Source of the DNA: Candidatus Harpocratesius repetitus
GTDB taxonomy: Archaea > Asgardarchaeota > Lokiarchaeia > Sigyniarchaeales > Promethearchaeaceae
DNA: 64,000 nucleotides
NCBI GenBank assembly: GCA_021498095.1
Contig: JAIZWK010000001.1
Location: 1,847,666 to 1,911,665, forward strand
Direction of reading: 5' to 3'
Shown here one piece after another: positions 44,613 to 53,446 of the stretch (the stretch's first letter is position 1; each line of letters begins with the position of its first letter). The position numbers and the translations under genes are program-made. The notes below the pieces were generated by a model that saw only the letters and a program-made list of their open reading frames with translations, ran no database searches and was not told where the DNA came from.

Positions 44613-45283
44613 TATAATCCCTCCGATGTTGATGCTTGAGAAGATTGGATTGTTTGAAAATGTTGATCCAAAATAGGTATAATCGAATATGGCGACATTC
44701 CTGATCCATCTGCTCCTATTCTTTCCCATAGATCTGTTTGTAGATTGAATGGAGCACCTCCTACAAAAATTTTGATATTTGGGTTTATTTTGCGAAGAGA
44801 TTGAATTGTATTTTTTAAATGCTTTGCTGATGCCAACATAAGTGTCGATATCAATAGTAGAGTAATTTGCTTTGATGATACATAGTTGCATAACTCTTCT
44901 TCAGTAAGTCCAATTCCTAAATTAATAACTTGAAATCCTGCCATTCGTAGTGTTGAATTTAAAATTAATAAACCTAGTGCATGATAATCTTCATAAACAC
45001 AAGTATATACTTTTTTATTCCATTTTTGATTTCTGATTGTATCATTATTTTTTGAATTTTTAAGATGTAATTCAATTTCCATTTCTATTAATTTTCCCGC
45101 CATATAAACTTGCGACAACGCAATTCTTTCTTGTTCCCACTTTTTACCTATTGATTCCATTACTGTACGAATAATTCCTAATATTTTTGGCAGTGTAAAA
45201 TTTTGAGAAAGCATTTTTTGAAAAATATCATGAACATTTTGATAATTCACTTCAATTAATGCTTCCTCTAATTTTTCTTTCAT
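44612..45283 (-). CDS. Corrinoid (B12-binding) methyltransferase protein
   Basis: 223 residues. The N-terminal helical cap (~1-90) is of the B12-binding methyltransferase type. The Rossmann domain holds the cobalt-ligand motif DYHALG (DxHxxG), then STLMLASAKHLKNTIQ and the FVGGAPFN loop. These proteins carry methyl-cobalamin between a substrate-specific methyltransferase and an acceptor enzyme such as the one encoded just downstream. The two genes overlap by one base, indicating coupled translation. A substrate-specific partner (MtaB/MttB type) is not in the window. Confidence 0.88.
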   Translation of the reverse strand: MKEKLEEALIEVNYQNVHDIFQKMLSQNFTLPKILGIIRTVMESIGKKWEQERIALSQVYMAGKLIEMEIELHLKNSKNNDTIRNQKWNKKVYTCVYEDYHALGLLILNSTLRMAGFQVINLGIGLTEEELCNYVSSKQITLLLISTLMLASAKHLKNTIQSLRKINPNIKIFVGGAPFNLQTDLWERIGADGSGMSPYSIIPILDQHFQTIQSSQASTSEGL

Positions 45284-45466
45284 TGTTTACACCTATGCCA
45301 TTTTCAGTTTTTGATCTTTATTTATAAATTAACTAGTATAAATATTCCAATTTTTTATTGAAAAGTAGATAAAAATGTGATATTTTTTTAATGAATAAGA
45401 TGCGTTTTTTAAAAAGTATTAAAACAAAAAAATGGATAGATAATTTTTGAATAAAATGAATTTCTC

Positions 45467-45649
45467 TTATTTCTCTCCGAAGTAATTGGTCCAACGAACT
45501 TTTCTGGCAGGTTTTCGGTATTTCAATCTCATAGTTTTGCATTTTTTAGTGCAGAATTGATAAATTGTACCATCATTTTTTACATATGTAGTACCAGTTC
45601 CTGGGTGAATTTCTTTACCACAATATGAACATTTTAATATTTTAACCAT
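45467..45649 (-). CDS. rpl24e: Ribosomal protein L24e
   Basis: About 60 residues from ATG 45649 (MVKILKCSYCGKEI); an upstream ATG would add five residues. The zinc finger is CSYCGKEIHPGTGTTYV with FCTKKCKTM. It is a large-subunit protein of archaea and eukaryotes. It follows S6e by 47 bp. In many archaea it follows L7Ae and S28e; here those genes are 3 kb away on the same strand. Confidence 0.96.
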   Translation of the reverse strand: MVKILKCSYCGKEIHPGTGTTYVKNDGTIYQFCTKKCKTMRLKYRKPARKVRWTNYFGEK

Positions 45650-45696
45650 TTGAATCACTTCCATAAATTCAGAATTTTCTCATTTCTATTGAGTAT

Positions 45697-46119
45697 TTAT
45701 TCCGAATCTGCCTCCTTTTTTGGAGTAAAGAGTTTCTCTTTACCATATTTGACAACAACCGTATTGATTTGGGTCATGTTATCGGTGATTTCATTACCTC
45801 GTACAATTTTTCTCTTCTTTTCACCTTTATGCTTGGGATGATAGCAAGGACCTTTGCTTAAAAGAATTCTTTTTTTTACTGGACCGTGCACGTCTCTGCG
45901 CATGGGAATTCCGCCAGCATCGCTACCACCAGTAATTTTTAACTGATAGCCGGGTAATCCGATAATTCCACCATTAAAGGTTTCACCGATTGCTTTTCCA
46001 ATTAAAGGTTGAAACTTGGTTGGCTCTAAAACTAAGACTTTGGTCTGCCCTCGAAATTCTTCTGGGGCATCTTTTCCTGCAGCGGAAATATTTATTTTAT
46101 AAGTTCCTTCTTCGCTCAT
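45697..46119 (-). CDS. rps6e: Ribosomal protein S6e
   Basis: About 140 residues from ATG 46119, with GGTGAC upstream. The conserved LPGYQLKITGGSDAGGIPMR and the tail VRGNEITDNMTQINTVVVK are diagnostic. The protein is of archaeal length, without the long phosphorylated tail of eukaryotic S6. It lies between aIF5B and L24e on the same strand. Confidence 0.97.
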   Translation of the reverse strand: MSEEGTYKINISAAGKDAPEEFRGQTKVLVLEPTKFQPLIGKAIGETFNGGIIGLPGYQLKITGGSDAGGIPMRRDVHGPVKKRILLSKGPCYHPKHKGEKKRKIVRGNEITDNMTQINTVVVKYGKEKLFTPKKEADSE

Positions 46120-46327
46120 AATTGTCACCACATTGTCAGGTTGTTATTGAAACAACCCAGACCGTCCCTCACGAGATAAAATTATACTCAATGTTAGTTT
46201 TAATCATCGTTCCTTAGTTTCAGGATTTTGAAGGAGTGGGTTCTAAATATTAAAATGCAGCAAAATAAAAAAAATTTTGGATTTGTGAAGTTATTATCGC
46301 AAATAGAAAATGGATTTACTTCCTTTT

Positions 46328-48121
46328 CTATAAAGCCCAATATTGAGATTCAATTTTCCGCATGATTTTTACATATTCAATTAAAACATCGACTGTATCA
46401 GGCGTTAATTCACTGCGATATTTTGTTCGTAACAAACGAATATCTCCTTCAGGTGATCGAATAAATAATTTATCGGTTTCTTGGACATTTCGGCCTAATA
46501 CAGCTCCTGTAATTGATATTGCGACTTCGTCACCTTTTTTAGCTGAATGAATTGGCTTGTTATTCATGGTAATTGAATGTAGAGTTCCAACCACTTTTCC
46601 ATCTTGATTAATCAGTTTTTGTTTTGGAATAATTACTCCTCCTTCAACACGGACTCCAACAACCATTGGATTTGATCTTCGGAAGATATACTGAGGTAGT
46701 ATGCTAATTTTTCCTGGTAAAATTAAATCCTTCATCGCTTTTGCTATTTCATCGTTTTTTCTCTTTTCCATATATTCAATATATTCTTCTACAATTTGAT
46801 AAATCACTGGGCTTGAAAAAATTCGGATTCCTTGATTTTGTGCTTCAATTTCAGCATCGGGGAGAATTTTAACGTTAAAACCGCATATTTGTCCTGAATA
46901 TTCGTCAAGCTCTCGCGCAGCAACAGCATTCATTATATCCTTTTTAGTGATTGCTCCAACTTGAGCCTTTCTTATTGGTATCTGATATTGATGAAACAAA
47001 CCAGCTGCAGCTTCTAAAGAACCCAAAGTATCTGCTTTTAAAATAATTCCTTCTTCATCTGTGCTAATATTTATGGTTTCAAGTTCTTCTTCAACAGCTT
47101 TAATAACTTTTTCAAGATTTTCTTCAGAATCTACTGCTCTTATAGGTGATCCTGCAACCACATCTTCAATATTAGGTGCTAAAATCTTAACTCCTGCTGC
47201 AGCATAAACTACGTCATTTTGCTGGAATTTATTAGTTGGATCTCGAATTTCATCCATATCTTTTGGAGTTAACAAGGCACGCACATGAGTAGTAATTGGT
47301 CCATTTGTGCTTCCCACAACAATTGTCTGCCCTTTTGCTAGATGTCCATCGAATATAATTGTATCCAATGTCATTCCAAAACCTTGTTCTTTTTTTACTT
47401 CTAGGACAACACCTTGAGCAGGACCATCTGTATATTTAATTTTATGTTGAAGATATTGTTGTACAATTCCTAATAAAACCATTAACAATGTTGGAATACC
47501 TTCTCCTGTTTTAGCACTTGTTGGAACAATAGCAAGATTTTTAGTGAAATCTGAAATTCGATCATAACGTTCTATTCCAGGAAATCCTTCTTCATAAAAT
47601 AATCCAATTGTCTCATAAATATATTTGTCGAGAAGTTCTTTTGCCCATTTGCTTTGTTTATTGTAAGTTTGAATGAAATCAGCATTTGGGATTGATTTCC
47701 AACCATCAATTCGATCAATTTTATTTGCCGCGATGATAAAAGGTACCTTGCGCTCCCGCAAAATTCGGACTGCTTCCCACGTTGTCTGCATTGGACCTGT
47801 TGGCATTTCAATCACTAAAATAGCAACATCTGCTACTGCTCCTCCACGCTTTCGAAGGTTCATAAATGCTGTATGGCCTGGAGTATCAATAATTAATAAT
47901 CCTGGAATGGTTATTTTTTCCCTAAGAGCTTTATTTGCTTTGCAAAAATCTAATATTTCAGACATTGGGAAAAAGGAGGCTCCGATATGTTGAGTGATAC
48001 CTGCAGCTTCTCGCTGTTGTACAACTGTCCCCCGAATATAATCGAGAAGAGATGTTTTTCCATGATCAATATGCCCTAAAACAGTAATAATTGGTGCTCG
48101 AATTTGTTTAGAATGTGACAT
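46328..48121 (-). CDS. infB: Translation initiation factor aIF5B (IF-2 family)
   Basis: 597 residues, the archaeal length, lacking the long eukaryotic N-terminal extension. G motifs are GHIDHGKTSLL (G1), DTPGHTAF (G3) and AANKIDRI (G4). Domains II-IV follow, ending in the helical C-terminus. It promotes subunit joining and initiator tRNA placement. AAGGAGG seven bases before the ATG is the strongest Shine-Dalgarno in the window. No intein is present. Confidence 0.97.
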   Translation of the reverse strand: MSHSKQIRAPIITVLGHIDHGKTSLLDYIRGTVVQQREAAGITQHIGASFFPMSEILDFCKANKALREKITIPGLLIIDTPGHTAFMNLRKRGGAVADVAILVIEMPTGPMQTTWEAVRILRERKVPFIIAANKIDRIDGWKSIPNADFIQTYNKQSKWAKELLDKYIYETIGLFYEEGFPGIERYDRISDFTKNLAIVPTSAKTGEGIPTLLMVLLGIVQQYLQHKIKYTDGPAQGVVLEVKKEQGFGMTLDTIIFDGHLAKGQTIVVGSTNGPITTHVRALLTPKDMDEIRDPTNKFQQNDVVYAAAGVKILAPNIEDVVAGSPIRAVDSEENLEKVIKAVEEELETINISTDEEGIILKADTLGSLEAAAGLFHQYQIPIRKAQVGAITKKDIMNAVAARELDEYSGQICGFNVKILPDAEIEAQNQGIRIFSSPVIYQIVEEYIEYMEKRKNDEIAKAMKDLILPGKISILPQYIFRRSNPMVVGVRVEGGVIIPKQKLINQDGKVVGTLHSITMNNKPIHSAKKGDEVAISITGAVLGRNVQETDKLFIRSPEGDIRLLRTKYRSELTPDTVDVLIEYVKIMRKIESQYWAL

Positions 48122-48436
48122 AAGAATTCCTCCTTTGAAACAATTGAAATAAGTGATAATAATTCATTAATTTTTTCTTAACTTTGAAATCTCCTTAGTT
48201 TTTTTTTATTTATCATTTTATCGATGATTGAACGTAATAAATTTATACACTTGCAATTATTGTGCAGATAAAAAAGAGATTTTGTACACCAAATGAGAAA
48301 AAATAATTTAAACATAGTTTTTTACATTGTTCTTTGATTTCACTAAAAGGATAAATATTTTAGAGTGAAACGAAAATCTATAATTTAATAGTAAATAAGA
48401 ATAGTGTAAGAAAGTTTTGTAAAGAAGGAATAAAAT
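48122..48436. other. Divergent intergenic region of 315 bp
   Basis: AT-rich spacer between aIF5B (leftward) and the TrmB/coiled-coil gene (rightward). It must hold both promoters; AAGGAAT before 48437 is a plausible ribosome-binding site. Nothing else recognised. Confidence 0.5.
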
Positions 48437-51400
48437 ATGTCTCTGAAAGAAAGAATCCCTAAAATTTATGAGCATTATGGCCTTTCTGAAGCTGAATTAG
48501 ATGTTTATACAGTAATTTTAAAATATACGCAAGTAACAGTTTCAGAAATTGCAGGAATTTTGAATAAAAACAATTTAATGGAAATTCAACCAATTGTGGA
48601 TAAATTAGAGCAGTTAAAATTCATTCATAAAATTCCTGGAATAGTAGATCGATATATTCCCCTCGAACCTTATTTAGAACTATTTGAAAAGGAAGCGCTA
48701 CATTTTCGAGATGTTATTTCTGAAATAAAAGACAATGTTTTAAGCGATCAAGCTTCACGATTTGAAAATTTAGAGGATAGTGAAAATTCAACCACTGAAC
48801 AAGTGAATTCATATGTTGAAACTCAAATTTCTGATGTTTTTCGAGAAAGTGATCAACAAGATGTTGAGAAAAAGACTTTAATAGAAAATGCCATTAATCG
48901 ATATACTGAAACAAGTAAATCATTAGAACAGCAAATTGAACAATCTACTTTTCAAGCAAGAGATCAATTTGAATCCACTCGTGTGGAATACACTGAAAAG
49001 GTTAAAAATACTACAGAAAATGCAAGAGATAGATTAAAAGAATCTTGTAAAAATTTAGAAGATGAAATTCAAAAGGGACTGTTTTTAGCTAGAGATCGAT
49101 TTCAAGAAACTACTTCTAAAGTAGAAGATGAAATCCAAACTATCATGTATAATAGTCGAGATCGTTATGAAAAAACATCATTAGACTTAGAAAAAGATTT
49201 ACATGAGCATATCGATCATAATTATGATCAATTTAAAACTGCAGTTAATTCACATGATACACAAGTAAATCAGATAATAGATGATCACATTACCAAGTTT
49301 AAAACAGATAAAGATAATTTTAATGCTCAAATCGATGATTTCACCACTTCACATAAAACTCAATATCAAGAATTTGAAGTTGAAATGCATGGAATGATTG
49401 ATGAATTAAATCAAGATCTAAAGCAAATTGCTGAAGAGTTTAAACAAACTTATGATAACACTACAGTAGATCACAAAAATACATGGAACCAAATTGTTGA
49501 TGATATTTTGAAAGATTTTTCTGAGCGTGTTGATTCTTTAGAAAATGAGTGCAAACAACAATTGGATGAACATGTGGAATTACATAAAGAAAATGTCTCT
49601 GAACTGCATCCAAAAGTGAAGGAAACACTAGAAAAATACCTAATGCGGATGAAGAATGTAGTTGATGATCTAAAAAATGAGTTTTCTAATTTGCTTACTA
49701 ATCAAATTGAAAATAATAAGCTTTATACTGAAAAAATTCAAAATGATATAAAAGAAAGAGTCGAAACACGCCACAGTGAATTAGCTGGTCAAGTACTTGC
49801 TTTCAAAAATGCTGCCATAGAATTGATGGATAATCTTAAAGATACAAGCGATCGATATGAAGGTTTGGCTCATGATCTTGCAAAACGCGGTAGTGCATGG
49901 AAAGCTTTGCTTTTTGGTAAACATAAGAAATTCTTAGAAAACTATAAAGAAATCCAAGAAAGAGTTGGAAAAATATCAGGTTCAATGAAAGCAAATTTTG
50001 AAGAAAGTACTGCTAATTATATCCAAAAAACAGGAGAAACAACCACTCAAATTAAAGAAGATATTGATTCGATTATCTCAACAGAAGTTCAAAAAATGAC
50101 TTCAGATATAAAAGCTTTAGACACAAAACAAAAAGAAACATTGGGATTAGAATTAGGTGATCTTGCTCATGATCTTAATGAAGAAACCACATTACTTTTC
50201 CAAACTAATGTTGAACATTGTCAAACAACAACGACTCAGCTTAAAGATAAGTTAGAAAATTCTCTACATACTCATCATGATGATTTTGAATTAGCTTTTA
50301 ATAAACACAGACAAAATGTTCTTAAATTCAGCGATGAAAGTAATTCAACTGCTAACGGCAAAATTGATCAATGGTATACTTCAATAGATTCTCGCCATGC
50401 ATCTGGAAAACAAAAAGTTACTGGTATTGTGCAAGCACATGATCAGAATGTGGCAAATTACAAGCAACAAGTTATTTCTAACAATAATGAACATACAACA
50501 TTATTAGCTACTGAAATGAGTGAATTCAAAAACCAACAAAGGAAAGTATATGACACGCAACTTGATACCATTCGAAAGGATTTTGATTCAACTAAACAGA
50601 CAATTTCTCAAAGTTTGCATAATCAAATTCAGCTTATCAAAGACGATGTTCACAATTTAAATTCCATGCAACATCAAAAATTAGATGAACAAATTCAGCT
50701 GGTTAAAACAGAATTTGAAAAATTAAATGATTTACAACATCAAAAATTAGATGAAGAAATTGCACTTTTTACAGAAGAAGTTGCTCAAATTAATAAGGTT
50801 CAACAAGAACAGATTGATAATCATATTGCTAAATTTAAAGAAATTATCCAATCACTTGATACAAAGCAAAAGAATGATATTGATTCACAAATTTCGTTAG
50901 TTACTGAAGAGTTTAACAAATTAGAGAATGATCTTCATGTGTTGTTAGAAAAACGGAAAGCTGATTATCAAGAAAAACTTAACAATTTGAAAACCGACTT
51001 GATTAAAACAATTCATGAAAACATCCAAGACACAAAGGATGCTATTGCTGATTTCACGCTTAACTTTATGAATTCAATTGATGAAGCAGTTGAAATTGCC
51101 GAAGAAGATGTAGATGAATTAAGTGCGATCAGTGAAGCTTCTCGCAACGTTCCTTCTTTAGGTCGAAGTGCAACTTGGCATGTATTTGGAACACAAGCAT
51201 TAATTGAATCTATAATTGCTTCAATGAAACGAACAAAAAGCACCATAACAATCATTACTCCAACTGTAGAACCAAAAGTATTGGAAGCACTTTCACAAGT
51301 CGCTTATGAGAAGAAATCCGCGCGATTTTTATATACTACAAATTGGGATTTAGGAAAATATGGTCCTATTGTTGAAAAAATGAAAGTTTTCGGAAATATT

Positions 51401-51589
51401 CAATTTAGGAATCTGAAAGGTGCTAACGACTTTTATGCATTAGCTCGTGATGGTGAAGAAATTGTTCTCTGTCCTAAAGCCAAAGATGAAAAAGATCTTA
51501 TTGCTATTGTTTCAATATTAGAAGGCTATGCACAGATTTTCGGCAGTTTTATTTATCCAATATTCCAAGCCAATTCACGACCTATATAA
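48437..51589 (+). CDS. TrmB-like winged helix, very long coiled coil, TrmB-type C-terminal domain
   Basis: 1050 residues. The N-terminus (1-90) is a TrmB-type winged helix: YGLSEAELDVYTVILKYTQV, then VSEIAGILNKN. Residues ~100-890 are almost entirely heptad coiled coil, rich in Glu, Lys, Gln and Asp, with internal repeats such as MQHQKLDEQIQLVKTEFEKL. The last ~150 residues (from TWHVFGTQALIESIIASMKR) have an alpha/beta layout like the PLD-like effector part of TrmB regulators. No membrane segment. The middle contains Gly-poor rod structure with a short break near GSAWKALLFGKHK (~residue 490). It could be a DNA-binding rod or scaffold; function unknown. Confidence 0.75.
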   Translation: MSLKERIPKIYEHYGLSEAELDVYTVILKYTQVTVSEIAGILNKNNLMEIQPIVDKLEQLKFIHKIPGIVDRYIPLEPYLELFEKEALHFRDVISEIKDNVLSDQASRFENLEDSENSTTEQVNSYVETQISDVFRESDQQDVEKKTLIENAINRYTETSKSLEQQIEQSTFQARDQFESTRVEYTEKVKNTTENARDRLKESCKNLEDEIQKGLFLARDRFQETTSKVEDEIQTIMYNSRDRYEKTSLDLEKDLHEHIDHNYDQFKTAVNSHDTQVNQIIDDHITKFKTDKDNFNAQIDDFTTSHKTQYQEFEVEMHGMIDELNQDLKQIAEEFKQTYDNTTVDHKNTWNQIVDDILKDFSERVDSLENECKQQLDEHVELHKENVSELHPKVKETLEKYLMRMKNVVDDLKNEFSNLLTNQIENNKLYTEKIQNDIKERVETRHSELAGQVLAFKNAAIELMDNLKDTSDRYEGLAHDLAKRGSAWKALLFGKHKKFLENYKEIQERVGKISGSMKANFEESTANYIQKTGETTTQIKEDIDSIISTEVQKMTSDIKALDTKQKETLGLELGDLAHDLNEETTLLFQTNVEHCQTTTTQLKDKLENSLHTHHDDFELAFNKHRQNVLKFSDESNSTANGKIDQWYTSIDSRHASGKQKVTGIVQAHDQNVANYKQQVISNNNEHTTLLATEMSEFKNQQRKVYDTQLDTIRKDFDSTKQTISQSLHNQIQLIKDDVHNLNSMQHQKLDEQIQLVKTEFEKLNDLQHQKLDEEIALFTEEVAQINKVQQEQIDNHIAKFKEIIQSLDTKQKNDIDSQISLVTEEFNKLENDLHVLLEKRKADYQEKLNNLKTDLIKTIHENIQDTKDAIADFTLNFMNSIDEAVEIAEEDVDELSAISEASRNVPSLGRSATWHVFGTQALIESIIASMKRTKSTITIITPTVEPKVLEALSQVAYEKKSARFLYTTNWDLGKYGPIVEKMKVFGNIQFRNLKGANDFYALARDGEEIVLCPKAKDEKDLIAIVSILEGYAQIFGSFIYPIFQANSRPI

Positions 51590-51663
51590 AAAATAAATAT
51601 TGTTGCTTTTTTTTTCTTTTTCTTATTTGTTCCTGCGATAAATGCTAAATATAGTAGATTGAA

Positions 51664-52671
51664 TTAAAAAATAGCACCAAAAACCAAATAGCATAACATA
51701 GACAAAATTGCAGCTACAGGAAAAGTAATTATCCAACTTAGAACCATTTTACGAAACGATTTTTTATCAGGTCGTTCACCTTTAACCAGGCCTGCTCCAA
51801 TTACTGCGAAAATCAGAATATGGCTACCTGATACTGGTAGTCCTAAGATTGTCGCCAAAAATATTACGATACTGGTAGAAATTTGAATACTGAAGGCATC
51901 ACTCGGGCGCATTTCAATTAAATTATTACCAACATTTGCAATCACATTTTTTCCTACAATGATTAATCCTGCAGCTAATACCATACCAGTTAAAGCCACT
52001 AACCAGAATTGAAGGCTTGGATCAACATCTCCACTATTCACTAATCCAAACAAAATTCCAAGCGCATTTGCTGAATCATTTCCCCCACGAGAGATTTGAG
52101 TCCAACACACTGAAATTATCAACAACCATATAAATGATTTTTCTGTACGTTCAAGCCCATCTAATCCTTTCAATCTTACCTTTATGAATTTTTTAACAAC
52201 TAATTGAATAAGGTAGGCACCTAAAAATCCCAAGATCGGAGAAATTACCCACCCTAAAGCAACATCTCCCATTTTACTCCAATTAAGAGTATTCACAAAC
52301 GATACAGAATTTTGAATACTATACATTACAGCAATTCCAAATACAGATCCAACTACTGAATGTGTTGTTGATATTGGAGCCCCAAATTGAGAAGCAACGA
52401 CCAACCAGATGGATGTACTTACCAAAATAGCCAGCATCATGGAAATTTCATATTGTACAGTCGTACCTAACAAATTTTTACCTATTGTTTTCCCTACTTT
52501 TGCTGATAAAAGTAATACTCCAATAAATACTAAAGATCCTCCTAAAATGATTGTTGTCTTAAGTTTTAAGGCACGACTACCAACAATTGTAGCCATAGTT
52601 TCATCATTAGCTCCAATTGCGAAAGCAAGTGCCATCATAAGCACCAAAAGAACGATTACAAGAGTCTCCAC
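51664..52671 (-). CDS. pit: PiT-family inorganic phosphate transporter
   Basis: 335 residues with about ten transmembrane segments. The two inverted PHO4 signature motifs are AIGANDETMATIVGSRAL near the N-terminus and SRGGNDSANALGI in the second half. PiT proteins take up phosphate, usually with H+ or Na+. The DUF47 partner gene lies 61 bp upstream on the same strand, a standard pairing. Confidence 0.93.
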   Translation of the reverse strand: METLVIVLLVLMMALAFAIGANDETMATIVGSRALKLKTTIILGGSLVFIGVLLLSAKVGKTIGKNLLGTTVQYEISMMLAILVSTSIWLVVASQFGAPISTTHSVVGSVFGIAVMYSIQNSVSFVNTLNWSKMGDVALGWVISPILGFLGAYLIQLVVKKFIKVRLKGLDGLERTEKSFIWLLIISVCWTQISRGGNDSANALGILFGLVNSGDVDPSLQFWLVALTGMVLAAGLIIVGKNVIANVGNNLIEMRPSDAFSIQISTSIVIFLATILGLPVSGSHILIFAVIGAGLVKGERPDKKSFRKMVLSWIITFPVAAILSMLCYLVFGAIF

Positions 52672-52732
52672 ATTTGTTCCTTCCTGGGTTTTATTTTAAA
52701 ATTATTTTAGCTAATCCTAATTCTTCTAGAAG

Positions 52733-53377
52733 TTATAATGAATATTTACAGATGAAACTAAAGATTTGATCTGCGAATTCTTCTCCTCTGTCTGCAACTT
52801 TGGCTAATGATTTTATTAAATCTCTTAAATAAGAAAATTCTAAAAAGTTCTTATTAATTTTATAATTCTCTTCTAATAGTTGCCAGTGTATTTCACGAAT
52901 TTCTCTTCGTAAATCGGTGATCTGTTTAATATGTGGAGATGTTTTTGAAAAATCATCAAAAACAGTTTGGATCAGTAATTTTAATTCCGTACCTATAAAT
53001 GCATTATTTTTAGTTATTATCCTTAACTTCTCTTTAATATTCAAAGGTATAGAAGGATTAAATTGAAGAAGCTTTCGAACAACAATCTCACATTCATCTA
53101 CAATTTTATCCATTTGTTCGATGATTTTTAACCTATCCATGCGCGAAAATACCATTGTTTCTTTAGAGAATAAGCGTTCTATCATTTTTGAACGAAGAGC
53201 ATCTTGTTCTTTCTCAATTTTAATGGTTTCATGTGCTTTTTTTTCTTTTTCTTCTTCATTTCCTTCAATATAAGCATCTAGTGAAGCACTCATAGCATGA
53301 AAGGCTTTTTCTAATAAATCACTATCTTGATCAAATAGAATGCGCAGTTTAATCGGTGCTTTTTTTGACATAAACAT
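52733..53377 (-). CDS. DUF47/PhoU-like Pit accessory protein
   Basis: About 214 residues from ATG 53377; ATG 53371 is equally possible. An all-helical PhoU-like protein with HETIKIEKEQDALRSKM-type helices and the conserved DxxxE metal-site residues in EQMDKIVDECEIVV. DUF47 proteins accompany PiT transporters and are thought to control them. It is co-directional with pit, 61 bp upstream. Confidence 0.9.
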   Translation of the reverse strand: MFMSKKAPIKLRILFDQDSDLLEKAFHAMSASLDAYIEGNEEEKEKKAHETIKIEKEQDALRSKMIERLFSKETMVFSRMDRLKIIEQMDKIVDECEIVVRKLLQFNPSIPLNIKEKLRIITKNNAFIGTELKLLIQTVFDDFSKTSPHIKQITDLRREIREIHWQLLEENYKINKNFLEFSYLRDLIKSLAKVADRGEEFADQIFSFICKYSL

Positions 53378-53446
53378 ATTTCTCAATTGTTCTTATTAAT
53401 ATGATCTTTATGAAATATCAAAAAGAAGATATCCAAGAGAAGAAAA

